Translations under genes and position numbers: made by a program
Notes under the pieces: model-generated
What the model was told of the DNA's origin: nothing
Seen by the model: the letters and a program-made list of their open reading frames with translations, nothing else
The model's database searches: none
Part shown: piece by piece, positions 23,962 through 35,900 of the stretch
How the letters are laid out: each line of letters opens with the position of its first letter
How positions within the stretch are numbered: the first letter of the stretch is position 1
Origin: Nonomuraea solani
Lineage (GTDB): Bacteria; Actinomycetota; Actinomycetes; Streptosporangiales; Streptosporangiaceae
Length of the DNA: 64,000 nucleotides
Assembly: GCF_900108335.1 (NCBI RefSeq)
Contig: NZ_FNVT01000011.1
Span: 20,218 to 84,217, forward strand
Reading direction: 5' to 3'

Positions 23962-25002
23962 CTGTGCGAGCGTCCAGGCGACACCTCCGATCAGGGCCTG
24001 CCGCCAGCCCGCCCGATCGTGGCCCGAGGCCGAGCGTGTGACCCGCACGGCCGCACCGGCCTGTTCTGTCAGGGTTTCGACCAGCTCGCAGTGCGGCAGC
24101 ATCCGCGTCTCGTGCTCCCCCACGTCGAACGCGACCCTCAGCCCGGACAGGTCGGGACCCTTCCGCAGCCGCTCGGCGATGGCGCCGCCGACCGGGCCGT
24201 CCATGTCCGTCGCGCCGGGCGCCCACCAGAACGACCCCGACTGGCAGGCGACGGCGGACACCAGGTCGGGGAACTCCAGCGCCGCGTACATCGCGCTCAG
24301 CCCGCCGAGACTCTGCCCGGCCACCACCAGCCGGTCACTCTCGTCCACCAGCGGCAGTAGTTCGTCCCTGATCGCCTCCCACAGCTCGGGCCGGCACCCG
24401 AACTCGGTCTCCCTGGCCTGGGCCGGGACGAACACGAGGGTGACGGGGGGAAGTTCGCCGCAGGCGACGGCCGAGTCGAAGGCGGTCATGGCCGGGTGCA
24501 GGTACAGCCAGTCGTCCCCGTCGAGCAGCAGGACCAGCGGCCCGCCGCCGCCCGCCGGGTGGACCCGCACGGTGCGCCGCCCGCCGAGGCGTTCGCTGGT
24601 CCAGCGCAGGCGGGTACGCGGCAGGGGCAGGACGTCGTCGGGGCCGATGGCGGGCCAGTGCGGCTGGGGAGGGGCGTCCGGGGTGGCGGCGATGGAGCGG
24701 TCACCGCCCGCGCCGGCCGGGTTGAACGGGTCGGCGTGCGCGGCGCCGTCCGCGATGAACTGGTAGGTCATCCGCATCCGCGCGGGCATGGCCACCTCGG
24801 CGTACCAGCAGTCCGTGTCGCCCCACTGACACAAGGGGACCGGCTCCGGCCGGCTCTCGAAGCTGAGGCTCGCCGGCGAGCCGCGCCACAGGAACAGGGT
24901 CACCCAGCCACCGTCGTCATCGGGCACCGACACGGGTGCCCCGGCCGCCGCCCAGAACTCATCGGTGCCCGGTTTGCCCAAGTATCCGAATGCGTCTCTC
25001 AT
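23953..25002 (-). CDS. cchJ: Enterochelin-esterase-like siderophore hydrolase
   Basis: 349 residues from the ATG at 25002 (an in-frame ATG lies three codons upstream). The N-terminal ~150 residues have the Fes/IroE N-domain character (WVTLFLWRG, MTYQFIADGAAHADPFNP). The hydrolase part has LLLDGDDWL, the nucleophile GQSLGG and the catalytic His in SGHDRAGW. In coelichelin-type clusters this gene (cchJ) is thought to release the peptide from the NRPS, which lacks a thioesterase, or to hydrolyse the ferri-siderophore. The first role fits here because the NRPS ends in a bare T domain. An iron box (25022-25040) sits about 20 bases upstream. Confidence 0.85.
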   Translation of the reverse strand: MRDAFGYLGKPGTDEFWAAAGAPVSVPDDDGGWVTLFLWRGSPASLSFESRPEPVPLCQWGDTDCWYAEVAMPARMRMTYQFIADGAAHADPFNPAGAGGDRSIAATPDAPPQPHWPAIGPDDVLPLPRTRLRWTSERLGGRRTVRVHPAGGGGPLVLLLDGDDWLYLHPAMTAFDSAVACGELPPVTLVFVPAQARETEFGCRPELWEAIRDELLPLVDESDRLVVAGQSLGGLSAMYAALEFPDLVSAVACQSGSFWWAPGATDMDGPVGGAIAERLRKGPDLSGLRVAFDVGEHETRMLPHCELVETLTEQAGAAVRVTRSASGHDRAGWRQALIGGVAWTLAQPW

Positions 25003-25021
25003 ATGCCCCAAGGATGCCAGA

Positions 25022-25040
25022 TGAGGTTAGGCTAACCTAA
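25022..25040. promoter_or_regulatory. IdeR/DmdR iron box
   Basis: TGAGGTTAGGCTAACCTAA differs from the consensus TTAGGTTAGGCTAACCTAA at one of 19 positions. It lies in the 70-base divergent promoter between the esterase and the ABC-NRPS-ABC operon, so a single site can control both directions. Confidence 0.9.
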
Positions 25041-25072
25041 TACCTCCGTGTTACCGTTTGGCTGCCTAAGTC

Positions 25073-26920
25073 GTGACCGCGATCGAGGAGCCCCGTGGAC
25101 CTGTCCCATCCCCGACCCGGCGTGGTCCGGGCGTGAGCGCCACCGAGACACGCGCCGCACCGGCCATCCTGCGCACGGCGACGGGCCGCGAGGCCACCCG
25201 ATGGGTCGCGGCGCACACCCGCGAGCTGCCGGGGCTGACGACCGCCACCGTGCTCACCACGGTGGCGGGGGCGGCGCTCCAGGTGCTGCCCGTGTTCCTG
25301 CTCGGCCAGGTGGTTGACGGCGTGGTCGCGGGCGAGGCTCAGTCGATCCTGGTCACGATCGGGGCGCTGATGGTCGCCGCCGTGCTGCTCGGCTCGGGGG
25401 CCACCGCGGCGTCGACGTACCTGATCGGGCGGCTGGGCGCGGAGCTGCTCGCGCGGCTGCGCGAGGCCGCCGTACGGGCGGTGCTGGGCATGCCGAGCGC
25501 GCGGATCGAGCAGGTCGGCCGGGGTGACGTGCTGTCGCGGGTCGGCGACGACGTGGCCGTGCTGTCCAAGGGCATCAGGACGGCCATCCCCACGGTGTTC
25601 TCGTCGGGGGTGCTGGTGGCCATCGCCACGGCCGGCATGTTCGGGCTGGACTGGCGGCTCGGCCTGGCGGGAGCGTGCGCGCTGCCCGCGTACGCGCTGG
25701 CCCTGCGCTGGTATCTCCCCAGGTCCGCGCCCCTCTACCAGCGGCAGCGGGAGGCCCAGGCCGATCGCGCGCAGGCGCTGATCAGCGGCCTGGACGGGAT
25801 CGGCACCGTCCGGGCGTACCGCCTGGAGGAGGCCTTCCGCGAGCAGGTCACCCGCGAGTCGTGGCGGGTGCGCGATCTCGGCGTCGAGGTTTTCCGGTTC
25901 TTCGGCCGGTTCGTCGGCAGGGAGAACCGCGCCGAGTTCATCGGGCTGGTCCTGATCATCGTCGTCGGGTACGTCCTGCTGGAGGCCGACGCCGTCACCC
26001 TGGGCGAGGCGTCGGTGGCGCCGCTGCTGTTCCACCGGCTGTTCAATCCCCTGGGCGCCATCATGTTCACCTTCGACGAGGCGCAGAAGTCGGGCGCGAG
26101 CCTGACCCGGCTGGTCGGCGTGCTGAGCGAGGCCCCGGAGGAGAGGCTGGTGGGCCACACCGTCGTCGCGGCGGCCGGGTCGTACCCGGTCACGGTGGCG
26201 GGGCTGACGTTCGGCTATCCCGACTCCGAGCAGCCGGTGCTGCGGGAGGTCGACCTGGCGATCCCGGCGGGCGGCTCGCTCGCGCTGGTGGGAGCGACGG
26301 GCGCGGGCAAGACGACGCTGGCGGCGCTGATCGCGGGCATCGGGACCCCGCAGGCCGGGTCGGTGCGCATCGGATCGACCGATCTCGCCGAGCTGGACGA
26401 GGCCGGCGCGCGGGCCCTGGTGAGCATCCTGACGCAGGAGACGCACGTGTTCTCCGGCCCGCTCGCCGACGACCTGCGGCTGGCCGCGCCGGAGGCGACC
26501 GATGCCGAGCTGATGGACGCGCTGCGCACGGTCGGCGCCGACACCTGGGTCACGGCGCTGCCGGACGGGCTGGACACCATGGTCGGCGAGGGCGGCGAAC
26601 GCCTCGACGGCACCAAGGTCGCCCAGATCGCCCTGGCCCGGCTGGTGCTGGGCCGAGCGCCGGTCGTGGTGCTGGACGAGTCGACCGCGGAGGCGGGCAG
26701 CCAGGGGGCCGCCGAGCTGGAGCGGGCCGTGTCGGCCGCGTGCCAGGGCCGCACCACGCTGTTCGTGGCGCACCGGCTGACCCAGGCGATGGCGGCCGAC
26801 CGCATCGCCGTGCTGGACGCGGGCCGTGTCGTGGAGCAGGGAACGCACGAGGAGCTGGTGGCCATGGGCGGCCGGTACGCCGACCTGTGGCGGGCGTGGC
26901 GAGAAGGGAACTCGAGTTGA
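25073..26920 (+). CDS. cchG: ABC exporter half-protein with intact Walker A and degenerate signature
   Basis: 615 residues from the GTG at 25073 (a GTG at 25133 is an alternative). The N-terminal ~330 residues form a six-helix exporter domain (AALQVLPVFLLGQVVDG, FIGLVLIIVVGYVLLEA). The ATPase domain has a canonical Walker A, GATGAGKTT, Walker B with catalytic Glu (VVVLDES) and the H-loop His (FVAHRLTQ). The signature motif, normally LSGGQ, reads RLDGTK. It lies 20 bases upstream of the NRPS and pairs with the second half-protein at 37664. In coelichelin clusters such pairs are proposed to export the siderophore. Confidence 0.88.
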   Translation: MTAIEEPRGPVPSPTRRGPGVSATETRAAPAILRTATGREATRWVAAHTRELPGLTTATVLTTVAGAALQVLPVFLLGQVVDGVVAGEAQSILVTIGALMVAAVLLGSGATAASTYLIGRLGAELLARLREAAVRAVLGMPSARIEQVGRGDVLSRVGDDVAVLSKGIRTAIPTVFSSGVLVAIATAGMFGLDWRLGLAGACALPAYALALRWYLPRSAPLYQRQREAQADRAQALISGLDGIGTVRAYRLEEAFREQVTRESWRVRDLGVEVFRFFGRFVGRENRAEFIGLVLIIVVGYVLLEADAVTLGEASVAPLLFHRLFNPLGAIMFTFDEAQKSGASLTRLVGVLSEAPEERLVGHTVVAAAGSYPVTVAGLTFGYPDSEQPVLREVDLAIPAGGSLALVGATGAGKTTLAALIAGIGTPQAGSVRIGSTDLAELDEAGARALVSILTQETHVFSGPLADDLRLAAPEATDAELMDALRTVGADTWVTALPDGLDTMVGEGGERLDGTKVAQIALARLVLGRAPVVVLDESTAEAGSQGAAELERAVSAACQGRTTLFVAHRLTQAMAADRIAVLDAGRVVEQGTHEELVAMGGRYADLWRAWREGNSS

Positions 26921-26940
26921 GAGGGACGGCTGAGGCTTCG

Positions 26941-29900
26941 ATGAGGGAACCGGGCACTCGTCTCGTACGGCTTTCTCCCGACCGCCTGGACGGCGTACGC
27001 CGCCGGATCGGCGACCATCGCGACCAGACCATCGGCGCGGCGTGCGCCATCGGGCTGGCCTACTGGGCGACGGGCCAGAGCCCCGACAGCCTCGATCTCA
27101 CCTCCGGCACCCTGTTCGCCGACGTCCTCGGCTGGGCCGAGAACGGCGGGGACGGGGTCGGCGGCTGGGAGGTCGGCGCGGACGGCCGCAGCATCACCGT
27201 CCCCGACGGGGTCCCGCTGGCCGACGCGCAGCTCGCGCTGGACGACCTGGCCGACTTCCCGGACCGGCCCATCGGCACCATCGGCCCGTCCAGCGTGGCG
27301 GCCCGGCTCGCCACCCTGGCCGAGTGGAACGACAACAACGTCGCCCGGGTGCGCCCGACCATCGTGGAGATGTTCCGCGAGCAGGCCCGGACCAGGCCGG
27401 ACGCCGTCGCCATCGTCGACGAGCGCCGGTCGCTGACCTACCGCGAGGTGGCCGGGCTGTCCAACCAGCTCGCCCACCACCTGATCGAACGCGGGCTCAC
27501 CACCGAACAGGTCGTCGGCATCTCGCTGGGCCGCTCCGCCGAGATGGTGATCGGCCTGCTGGGTGTGCTCCAGGCGGAGTGCGCGTTCGTGCCGCTCGAT
27601 CCGCAGTGGCCGGCCGGGCGCCGGGCGGTCGTGATCGAGGACGCCCGGGTCGTGCTGCAGCTCAACGACTCCGGCACTTGTGACGCCGGCGAGCCGGAGG
27701 CCGTGGCCGTCGATCTCGGCGACTGGCGGTTCGGCTCGTATCCCACCTCGGAGACCGCGGCCGACGTCCCCGGTCCCGCGCTGGCGTACGTGATCTTCAC
27801 GTCCGGTTCGACCGGGCGGCCCAAGGGCGCGATGATCCGGCACGAGGCGATCAGCGAGCGCCTGCTGTGGCAGGGCAAGGAGATCCTGGGCTTCGGCACC
27901 GACGACGCGTCGCTGTTCAAGGCGCCGCTGTCGTTCGACATCTCCATCAACGAGATCTTCCTGCCGCTCGTGTACGGCGGCCGGCTGGTGATCCTGCGCC
28001 CCGGCGGTGAACGCGACCCGCACCACCTGCTGAGCGTGATCGACGAGCAGCGCGTCACGTTCACGTACCTGGTGTCGTCCATGCTCGACGTGCTGCTGGA
28101 GATCGCGGGCGACTCCGGCCGCCTGGACAGCCTGCGGCACGTGTGGTGCGGCGGCGAGGTGCTGACCCCGGAGCTGTACGAACGTTTCCGCACCCGCCTC
28201 GACATCCCCATGTACCACGGCTACGGCCCCGCCGAGACGACCATCGGCGTCTCCCACGTCATCTACCGGGGCGCCGCGGAACGCCTGTCGACCTCGATCG
28301 GCAAGGCCAACCCCAACACCGAGCTGTACGTGCTGGACGAGGAGCTGCGCCCGGTGCCGGTCGGCGTAGGCGGCGAGCTGTACGTGGGCGGCTTCCTCCT
28401 GGGTCGCGGGTACGTCAACGCGCCCGGCCTGACGGCGTCCCGGTTCGTGGCGAACCCGTTCGCCGGGGACGGCTCCCGGCTGTACCGGACCGGCGACCTC
28501 GCCCGGTTCGCCCCCGACGGGTCGCTGGACTTCCTCGGCCGGGCCGACAACCAGATCAAGATCCGCGGCATGCGGCTGGAGATCGAGGACGTCGAGATCG
28601 GGCTCGCGGAGCACCCCCGCGTACGGCACACCTGCGTCGTGGCGAAGAAGAACGCGGCGGGCGGCACGTATCTGGTGGGGTACGTGATCCCGGCGGCCGG
28701 CGGCGAGGACCTGCGGGCCGACGACGTCAAGGCGTGGGCCGTGGAGCGCATGGTCGAGTACATGGTGCCCGCGCACATCGTCGTACTGACGGAGTTCCCG
28801 CTCACCGCGAACGGCAAGCTGGACCGTAACGCGCTGCCGGAGCCGGCGATCGAGACGGGCGCGTTCGTCCCGCCCGCCACCGAGAACGAGCGCGTGGTGT
28901 GCGCGGCGGTCGCGGCGGTGCTGCAGGTGGACGAGGTGGGCGCCGACCAGAACTTCTTCCGGCTCGGCGGCGACAGCATCCTGGCGATCTCGCTGCTGAG
29001 CGCGCTGCGCGAGGCGGGCCTGCACGTCACGGCGACGCAGATCTTCACCAGCGGCAGCGTGGGCGAGCTGGCGGCGGTGGCGAGCCGGGCCGAGGCGTCC
29101 ACGGTGGACCGCGAGGATGTCGCGACCGGTCCCGTCGCGGGCGTGCCGATCGTGCGGTGGCTCGGCGAGACCACGGACGCGATCGACGGCTTCGTGCAGT
29201 CGGTGGTGCTGAACACCCCGGCGGACCTGACCGCCGACACCCTCGACGGGCTGCTCGCCGCCCTGGTCGGGCGGCACGACATGCTGCGCGCCCGGCTGGT
29301 CCGGGGGGAACGCTGGGGCTTCGACATTCCGGAGCACGGCGTCGCGGGGTGGCAGGAGAGCGATCGGCCGCTCGGCGAGTGTGTCGACCTGGCCGTCGGC
29401 GGGCTGGATCCCGACAACGGCGTGATGCTCCGTGCCGTCTGGCGGCGCGAGGCGCGGCAGCTCGTCCTGGTCGTCCATCATGTGGTGATCGACGGTGTGT
29501 CCTGGCGGATCCTGATGGAGGACCTGGCCACGGCATGGCGGGGCGGTGAACTACCGCCGGTGGGCACGTCGTTCCGGCGCTGGACGCAGTTGCTGGAGCG
29601 GGCGGCCTCCGACGCGGATCCGGCCTACTTCCAGCGTCCGCTGCCGGGCGTGGACGGGCCGCTGGGCCGGCGCGCGCTGGCCGCATCGGACACCGTCGAG
29701 CGGGAGCGGGTTCGGGCGGTCGCGGTCGGGCCCGAGGTCACGGCCGCGCTGCTGGGCGAGGTGCCCGCCCGATTCCACGCGGGCGTCAACGACGTGCTGC
29801 TGACCGCGCTCGCCGTCGCCCTCGCCCGGTGGCGCCGCGATCTTGGGCAGGATCAGACGTTCGCGCACATCGAGCTCGAAGGGCACGGCCGCGAAGGGCG

Positions 29901-32900
29901 GTTCGTTTCGGGCTTCGAGCCGGATCTGTCGCGGACCGTGGGATGGTTCACCACGTTGTTCCCGGTGGTCGTGGATCCTGGGGGCGACTCCGACCTGTCG
30001 GCCGCGCTCAAGGCGGTCAAGGAAGACCTCGCTCGGGTGCCGGCCAATGGCGTGTCCTATGGTGCTCTGCGGTATCTGGCCGGTGCCGAATTCTCCGCGT
30101 CCGCGCCGCAGGTGCTGTTCAACTACCTGGGCCGCTTCGACGCGGGCTCGGCCGGGGACTGGCAGCTCGCGGGTGCCACGGGGCAACTGGGTGAGCGGCG
30201 TGACCCGAAGATGCGGCTGCCGCGCGCCCTGGAGTTCAACGCGATCGCCGAACCCGGCTCGACCGGCGCGTACGAGCTGGTCACCACCATCTCGTGGCCC
30301 GACGGGATGTTCGCGGACGACGACATCACCACCATCGGCGCCTACTACCGGGAGGCCCTGACCGGGCTGGCCGCGCTCGACGAGGGCGGCCACTCCCCCA
30401 GCGACTTCGGCGCGGTGTCTCTCACGCAGGCCGACGTCGACGCCCTGGACGGCCCGGAGCTGCTGGACATCCTGCCGCTGACCCCGTTGCAGGAGGGCCT
30501 GTACTTCCACTCGGTGTTCGACGACGACTCGGCCGGCAGCTACGTCGAGCAGCAGATTCTGACGCTGGAGGGCGAGGTGGACGCCGACCGGCTCGCGGCG
30601 GCGGCCACCCGGCTGCTCACCCTCTACCCCAACCTGGCCGCGCGGTTCGTGGCCCTCGAAGACGGCCGCGTGGTCTCGGTGCTGGAGAGCGGGGTGCGGG
30701 CGCCGTTCACCACGCTGGAGCGCCCCGGCATCACCGACGAGGAGATCCGCGAGTACGCCGAGCGGGACCGGCTCGCCGGGTTCGACCTGGCCACCGGGCC
30801 GCTGATGCGGTACACCCTCATCGGCCGGAACGTCCTGGTGCAGACCGTGCACCACATCGTCGCCGACGGCTGGTCGGTGCCGCCGATGCTGCGCGCGCTG
30901 CTGGCCGAGTATCACGCGCCGGGGATCGGTTACCCGCAGAGCGGCTTCGCCTCCCACGTGCGGCGGCTCGCCGCGATCGACGGTGACGAGAGCGACCGGG
31001 TGTGGCGGGAGCAGCTCGCCGGGCTGCCCGGACCTTCGCTGGTCGCCGAGGGGCACACCCCGTCGGGGCGGTTCGCCGACACCTCGGTGGAGCCGGACGG
31101 CGACATCGACGCGGCCGTCCGGTCGGTGGGCGTGCCCTTGAGCGTCGCCGTGCACAGTGCGTGGGCGGTGACGCTGGGCGGCATCCTGCACGGTCGGGAC
31201 GTGGTGTTCGGGTCCACGGTGTCCGGGCGGGACATGGACGTGCCGGGCATCAAGGACCTGGTGGGGCTGCTCATCAACACGATTCCCGTACGGGCGCGGT
31301 GGGACGGCACCACCACGGCGCGCGAGTTGCTCACCTCGGTGCGGGAGCACCAGAGCGCGGTGCTGCCGCATCAGCACGTGTCGCTGGCCAGGACCGGCGG
31401 CTCTCTGTTCGACACGCTGGTGGTGTTCGACGTCGCCACCGATGTGGACGGGCTGCGCAGGCCGGGCGATGAATTCGTGATCACCGGCCTCGTGAACGAG
31501 GGTGCTCCGCACTATCCGTTGACGCTGGTGGTGGAGCGCGCGGCCGATGGCCGTCCGCGGTTCAACCTGATCTACGACGGTGACCTCCTGCGGGAGAGGC
31601 AGGCGCAGGGGATTTTGCGGGCGTTCGCCGGGAACCTGGCCGGGCTGCTGGACCGGCCGGACGACCTGGTGCCCGATGCCCGGCGGCCCGCGCCGGTCGC
31701 CCCGGTGACCTTGGGTGAGCTGTTCGACGCCGCCGCGAACCGCGACCCGGCCGCCACCGCCGTCACCCAGTGCGGCCTCGACGGCGGCTCCCGGTCGCTG
31801 ACCTATGGCGAGCTGGCGTCCGCGAAGAACGGGCTGGCCGCGGCGCTGCGCGCGGCCGGGGTGCGGCCGGGTGAGCGGGTCGCCGTCGCCGTGCCGCGCT
31901 CCCTCGACCAGGTCGTCGCCCTGGTCGCGATCGTCAGCGCGGGTGGCGCGTACGTGCCGCTGGATCTGGCCTACCCGGACGAGCGGCTGGAGTACATCCT
32001 GGCCGACGCCACCCCGAGCGTCGTTCTCGTGGACCGGGATCAGCGGGATCGGTTCACGGCGCTGACGGCCAGGGCGGGCGTGCCGGCCCGCGTGCTCGTA
32101 CGGGACGACGACCTGCCGCTGGACACCACCGCGCCCGAGGTCGGCCGGCACGACCCGGCGTACGTGATCTACACCTCCGGATCGACGGGCAGGCCCAAGG
32201 GCGTCGTCGTCCCGCACTCCAGCGTGGTGACGCTGCTCGCGAACACCCAGCCCGACATGGGGTTCGGCCCGGACGACGTGTGGGTGCAGTTCCACTCCTA
32301 CTCCTTCGACTTCGCGGTCTGGGAGCTGTGGGGCGCGCTGGCGCACGGCGGTGAGCTGCTGGTGCCCGAGTACGGGCTGACCCGCTCTCCGGTCGACTTC
32401 CACCGGCTTGTACGGGAACGCGGCGTGACCGTGCTCAACCAGACACCGTCGGCGTTCTACCAGTTCATCGAGGCCGACCGGCATGCCGGCGAGCCGGTCA
32501 CCTCGCTGCGGCGGATCATCTTCGGCGGCGAGGCCCTGGACCTCGGGCGGCTGCGCGGCTGGGTCGAACGGTATGGGACCGGCTCGCCCGAGTTGGTGAA
32601 CATGTACGGCATCACCGAGACCACCGTGCACGTCACGCACCGGGTGCTGACCGACGAGGACTTCGCCCTCGATGTCAGCCCGATCGGCGGCCCGATCCCC
32701 GGTCTGGTCACCTACCTGCTCGACGACCGGCTCCGGCCGGTGCCGCCGGGCCGGGTCGGCTCGATCTACGTCGCCGGTGATCAAGTGGCGCTTGGTTATT
32801 TGGGCAGGCCGGGCCTCACCGCGAGCCGGTTCGTGGCGGATCCGTTCACCGGTGGTCGCATGTACCACACGGGTGACCTGGCCCGTCGCACGATCGATGG

Positions 32901-35900
32901 TGAGCTGGAGTTCGTCGGACGCGCTGATGATCAGGTGCAGCTCAAGGGGTTCCGTATCGAGCTCGGTGAGGTGGAGTCCGCTCTTAGGGAGCTCGACGGC
33001 GTGGTCGACGTGGCCGTCACCGTGGCGGGCAGTGGTGATCACCTGGTCGCGCACGTCGTGGGTGAGGTGCCCGGCGACCTCGCCGGGCTGCTGGCGGCGC
33101 GGCTGCCCGGGCACATGGTGCCGGGGCGGGTGGTGCGAGTGGACGCCCTGCCGTTGACGGTCAACGGCAAGCTGGATCGTCAGGCTCTTCAGGACGACGC
33201 CCCGGTGCCTGTGAGCGACTCCGCGCTGGCCGCGCTGACCGGGATCTTCGCCGAGACGCTGACCGGCTCCGACGTGGACGGTGACACCGACTTCTTCCGG
33301 GCCGGCGGCGACAGCATCATCGCCATCACCGTGGTCAACCGGGCCAGGGCGCTCGGCCTGCCGATCTCCCCACGGGACGTGTTCCTGTACCGGACGCCGC
33401 GCGCCCTCGCCGAACACCTCGGGACCCGCACACCGCCGGCCATCGCACCCGCTCCCCGCGCGGACGGGCCGCTGACACCTACGCCGATCATCCTGCGTCA
33501 GCGGGAGCTGGGCGGCTCTCTCGACCGGTTCGCCCAGGCCAGAACGCTGGTGGCGCCCGAGGGAACGGGGTTCGCCGACGCCGTCCGCGCCGCGAACGCC
33601 GTCGTGGCCGCGCACCCGGCCCTGCGGATGCGGCTGCGGGTCGAGCACGGCGTGTGGACACTGCGCACCGAGCCCGCCCGCGAGGTCACCGTCACCAGGA
33701 CTTCCGTGGCGAAGGACGCCGCTGATCGGCTCGATCCCGAGGCCGGGGAGATGATCGCGTTCTCGTGGATCGACGCGAGCCGGACCCTGGTGATCACCGT
33801 GCACCACCTCGCCATCGACGCGGTGTCCTGGCTGGTCCTGCTGGACGACCTGGCCACCGCCCTGCGCGGCGCCGCCCTGACGCCGCCGACCACGTCCTAC
33901 GCCGAGTACGCCGACGCCCTGGCCACCGGCTCCACCCACGTGATCGACGACCTCGGCCACTGGATCACCACGCTGGCGGCCCCCGTCCTGATCCCCGAGG
34001 TCGAAGGGCTGCGCGAGACCACCGTGGAGATCGCGCCCGAGCTGACCGACCGCGTGACCCGTACCGCGCCCGCCGCACTCGGCGTCGGTCTCACCGAGTT
34101 GCTGTGCGGGGCGCTGCGGGCCGCGCTGACGCACGTCCAGCCGTCGCCCACCGACCTAGCGATCGACCTGGAACGGCACGGCCGGGTCCCGGCGCTCGAC
34201 CACCACGACTACACCCGCACGATCGGCTGGTTCACCGCCATCGCACCCGTACGGCTCACCGCGCACACCGACCCCGTCGCGGCGGCCCGCGAGGTCGCCG
34301 AACGCCAGCCGGACGAGCGCGGGCACGTCGCCTACGGCCGGCTCAGATATCTCAACCCGCAGACGGCGCCGCTGCTGACGGCGCGACCGCAGGTGCTGTT
34401 CAACTACCTCGGCCGGGGCAGCGAGTCACAGGCGCTGCACGTCACCGGCGGCGACCAGGGCAGCCCGTACGCCGTCGAGGTCAACGCCTGGATCGACGCG
34501 GCCACCGGCACCCTGCGCGCGACCTTCACCCTCGCCGAAGGCGTGCCCGACGAGCTGACCGAGCACTGGCGGCGCGCGCTGGAGCGGATCGCGGACGCCT
34601 CCACGACGGCCGAGCGCACGGCGCCGGTGACCCCGCTCCAGAAGGGCCTGTTCTTCCAGGCCCAGCTCGCGGGCTCGGCCGGGCACTATGTCGCCCAGAC
34701 CTACTTCACCTTCGACCGGCGGCTGGACACCGGCGCGCTGGCCGAGGCGATGGCGTACGTGATCGCACGGCACCCGGTCGTGGGCGCCGGTTTCGCCGGC
34801 GACGACGACGGCAACCCGGTCCAGGTGCTCTCGACGGGCCGGCGGGTCGACGTCCGCACGATCGTCCTGTCGACGGAGGCCGAGGTCGAAGCCCTGCGTG
34901 TCCGCGACCGCGACACCGGCTTCGACCCGGACGAGCCGCCGCTGATCCGGCTGACCGTGGTCCGCCTGCCCGGCGACCGCGACGGCCTGCTGCTGAGCTA
35001 CCACCTGCTGCTGTGGGACGGCTGGTCACGCGAGATCGTGCTGCGGGACCTGTTCGACGCCTACGAGGCCGCCGTCGCCGGGAAGCCGCTGGACCCGGTC
35101 CCGGCCACGCCCAGCTTCGAGGACCATGCCCGGGCGCTGGCCGCCAGGGACCCGTCCCCGTCGGAACGCTTCTGGGCGGAGCACCTGACCGGCCTGCCGG
35201 GGCCGACGCTGCTCGCCGGGCCGTCGCCGGTGCTCTCCGACGAGCTGCCGCCCGTACTCGTGCACACGCTGTCCGCCGAGCGGTCGCGACTGCTGCGGGA
35301 CGCGGCCAGGACGCACGGGGTCACGCTGAACGCGGTGCTGACCGGCGCGTTCGGCCTGCTGCTGGGCGCGCACACGGGCCGGAGCGAGGCGGTGTTCGGC
35401 GTGACCGTCTCCGGCCGGGAGGGCGAAGGGCTGTCCGAGATCGTCGGCGTGCTGCTCAACACCGTCCCGATGTGGACGCGGGCCCGGCCCGACGACACCG
35501 TACGGGACTATCTGTCCGGCGTGCAGGCGGCCAGGGTCGCGGCGATGGAGCACGAGCACCTGGGGCTCGGCGAGATCCAGCGGGCCGGCGGCCACGACAC
35601 CCTGTTCGACAACCTCTTCGTGCTGCAGAACTTCCTGGACATGGACGCGTTCGCCGCGATGAACGCCCGGCACGGCATCACCTCGGTGCTGGCCGACGAC
35701 TCCACGCACTACCCGTTCACCTGGGTCGTCACGCCCGGCGACGAGCTGACGGTCAAGCTGGAGTACCGCGACGGCGACGCGGAGCGCGCCCGCCGGCTCC
35801 TGGCCGACTACCTGCGCCTGCTCGAAGACGTGGCCCGCTCGACCGGGCCGGTGGGCGCGCTGCGGGGGCTGGGGCCTGAGCCCGAGCCGGCCGGACGTAC

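Noticed and set aside
25675..26940. Upstream extension of the NRPS frame for another 420 codons
   Set aside because: It runs through the ABC transporter gene in another frame and gives Arg/Gly/Ala-rich nonsense; the NRPS begins at the ATG at 26941, 20 bases after the ABC stop.
26215..29481. Nearly 1100-codon minus-strand frame across the ABC gene and NRPS start
   Set aside because: Same cause: antisense shadow with no domain pattern.
29551..34134. 1500-codon open frame on the minus strand inside the NRPS
   Set aside because: It is a product of GC-rich codon bias opposite a real gene; it shows no motifs and has His/Arg/Gln-rich composition.
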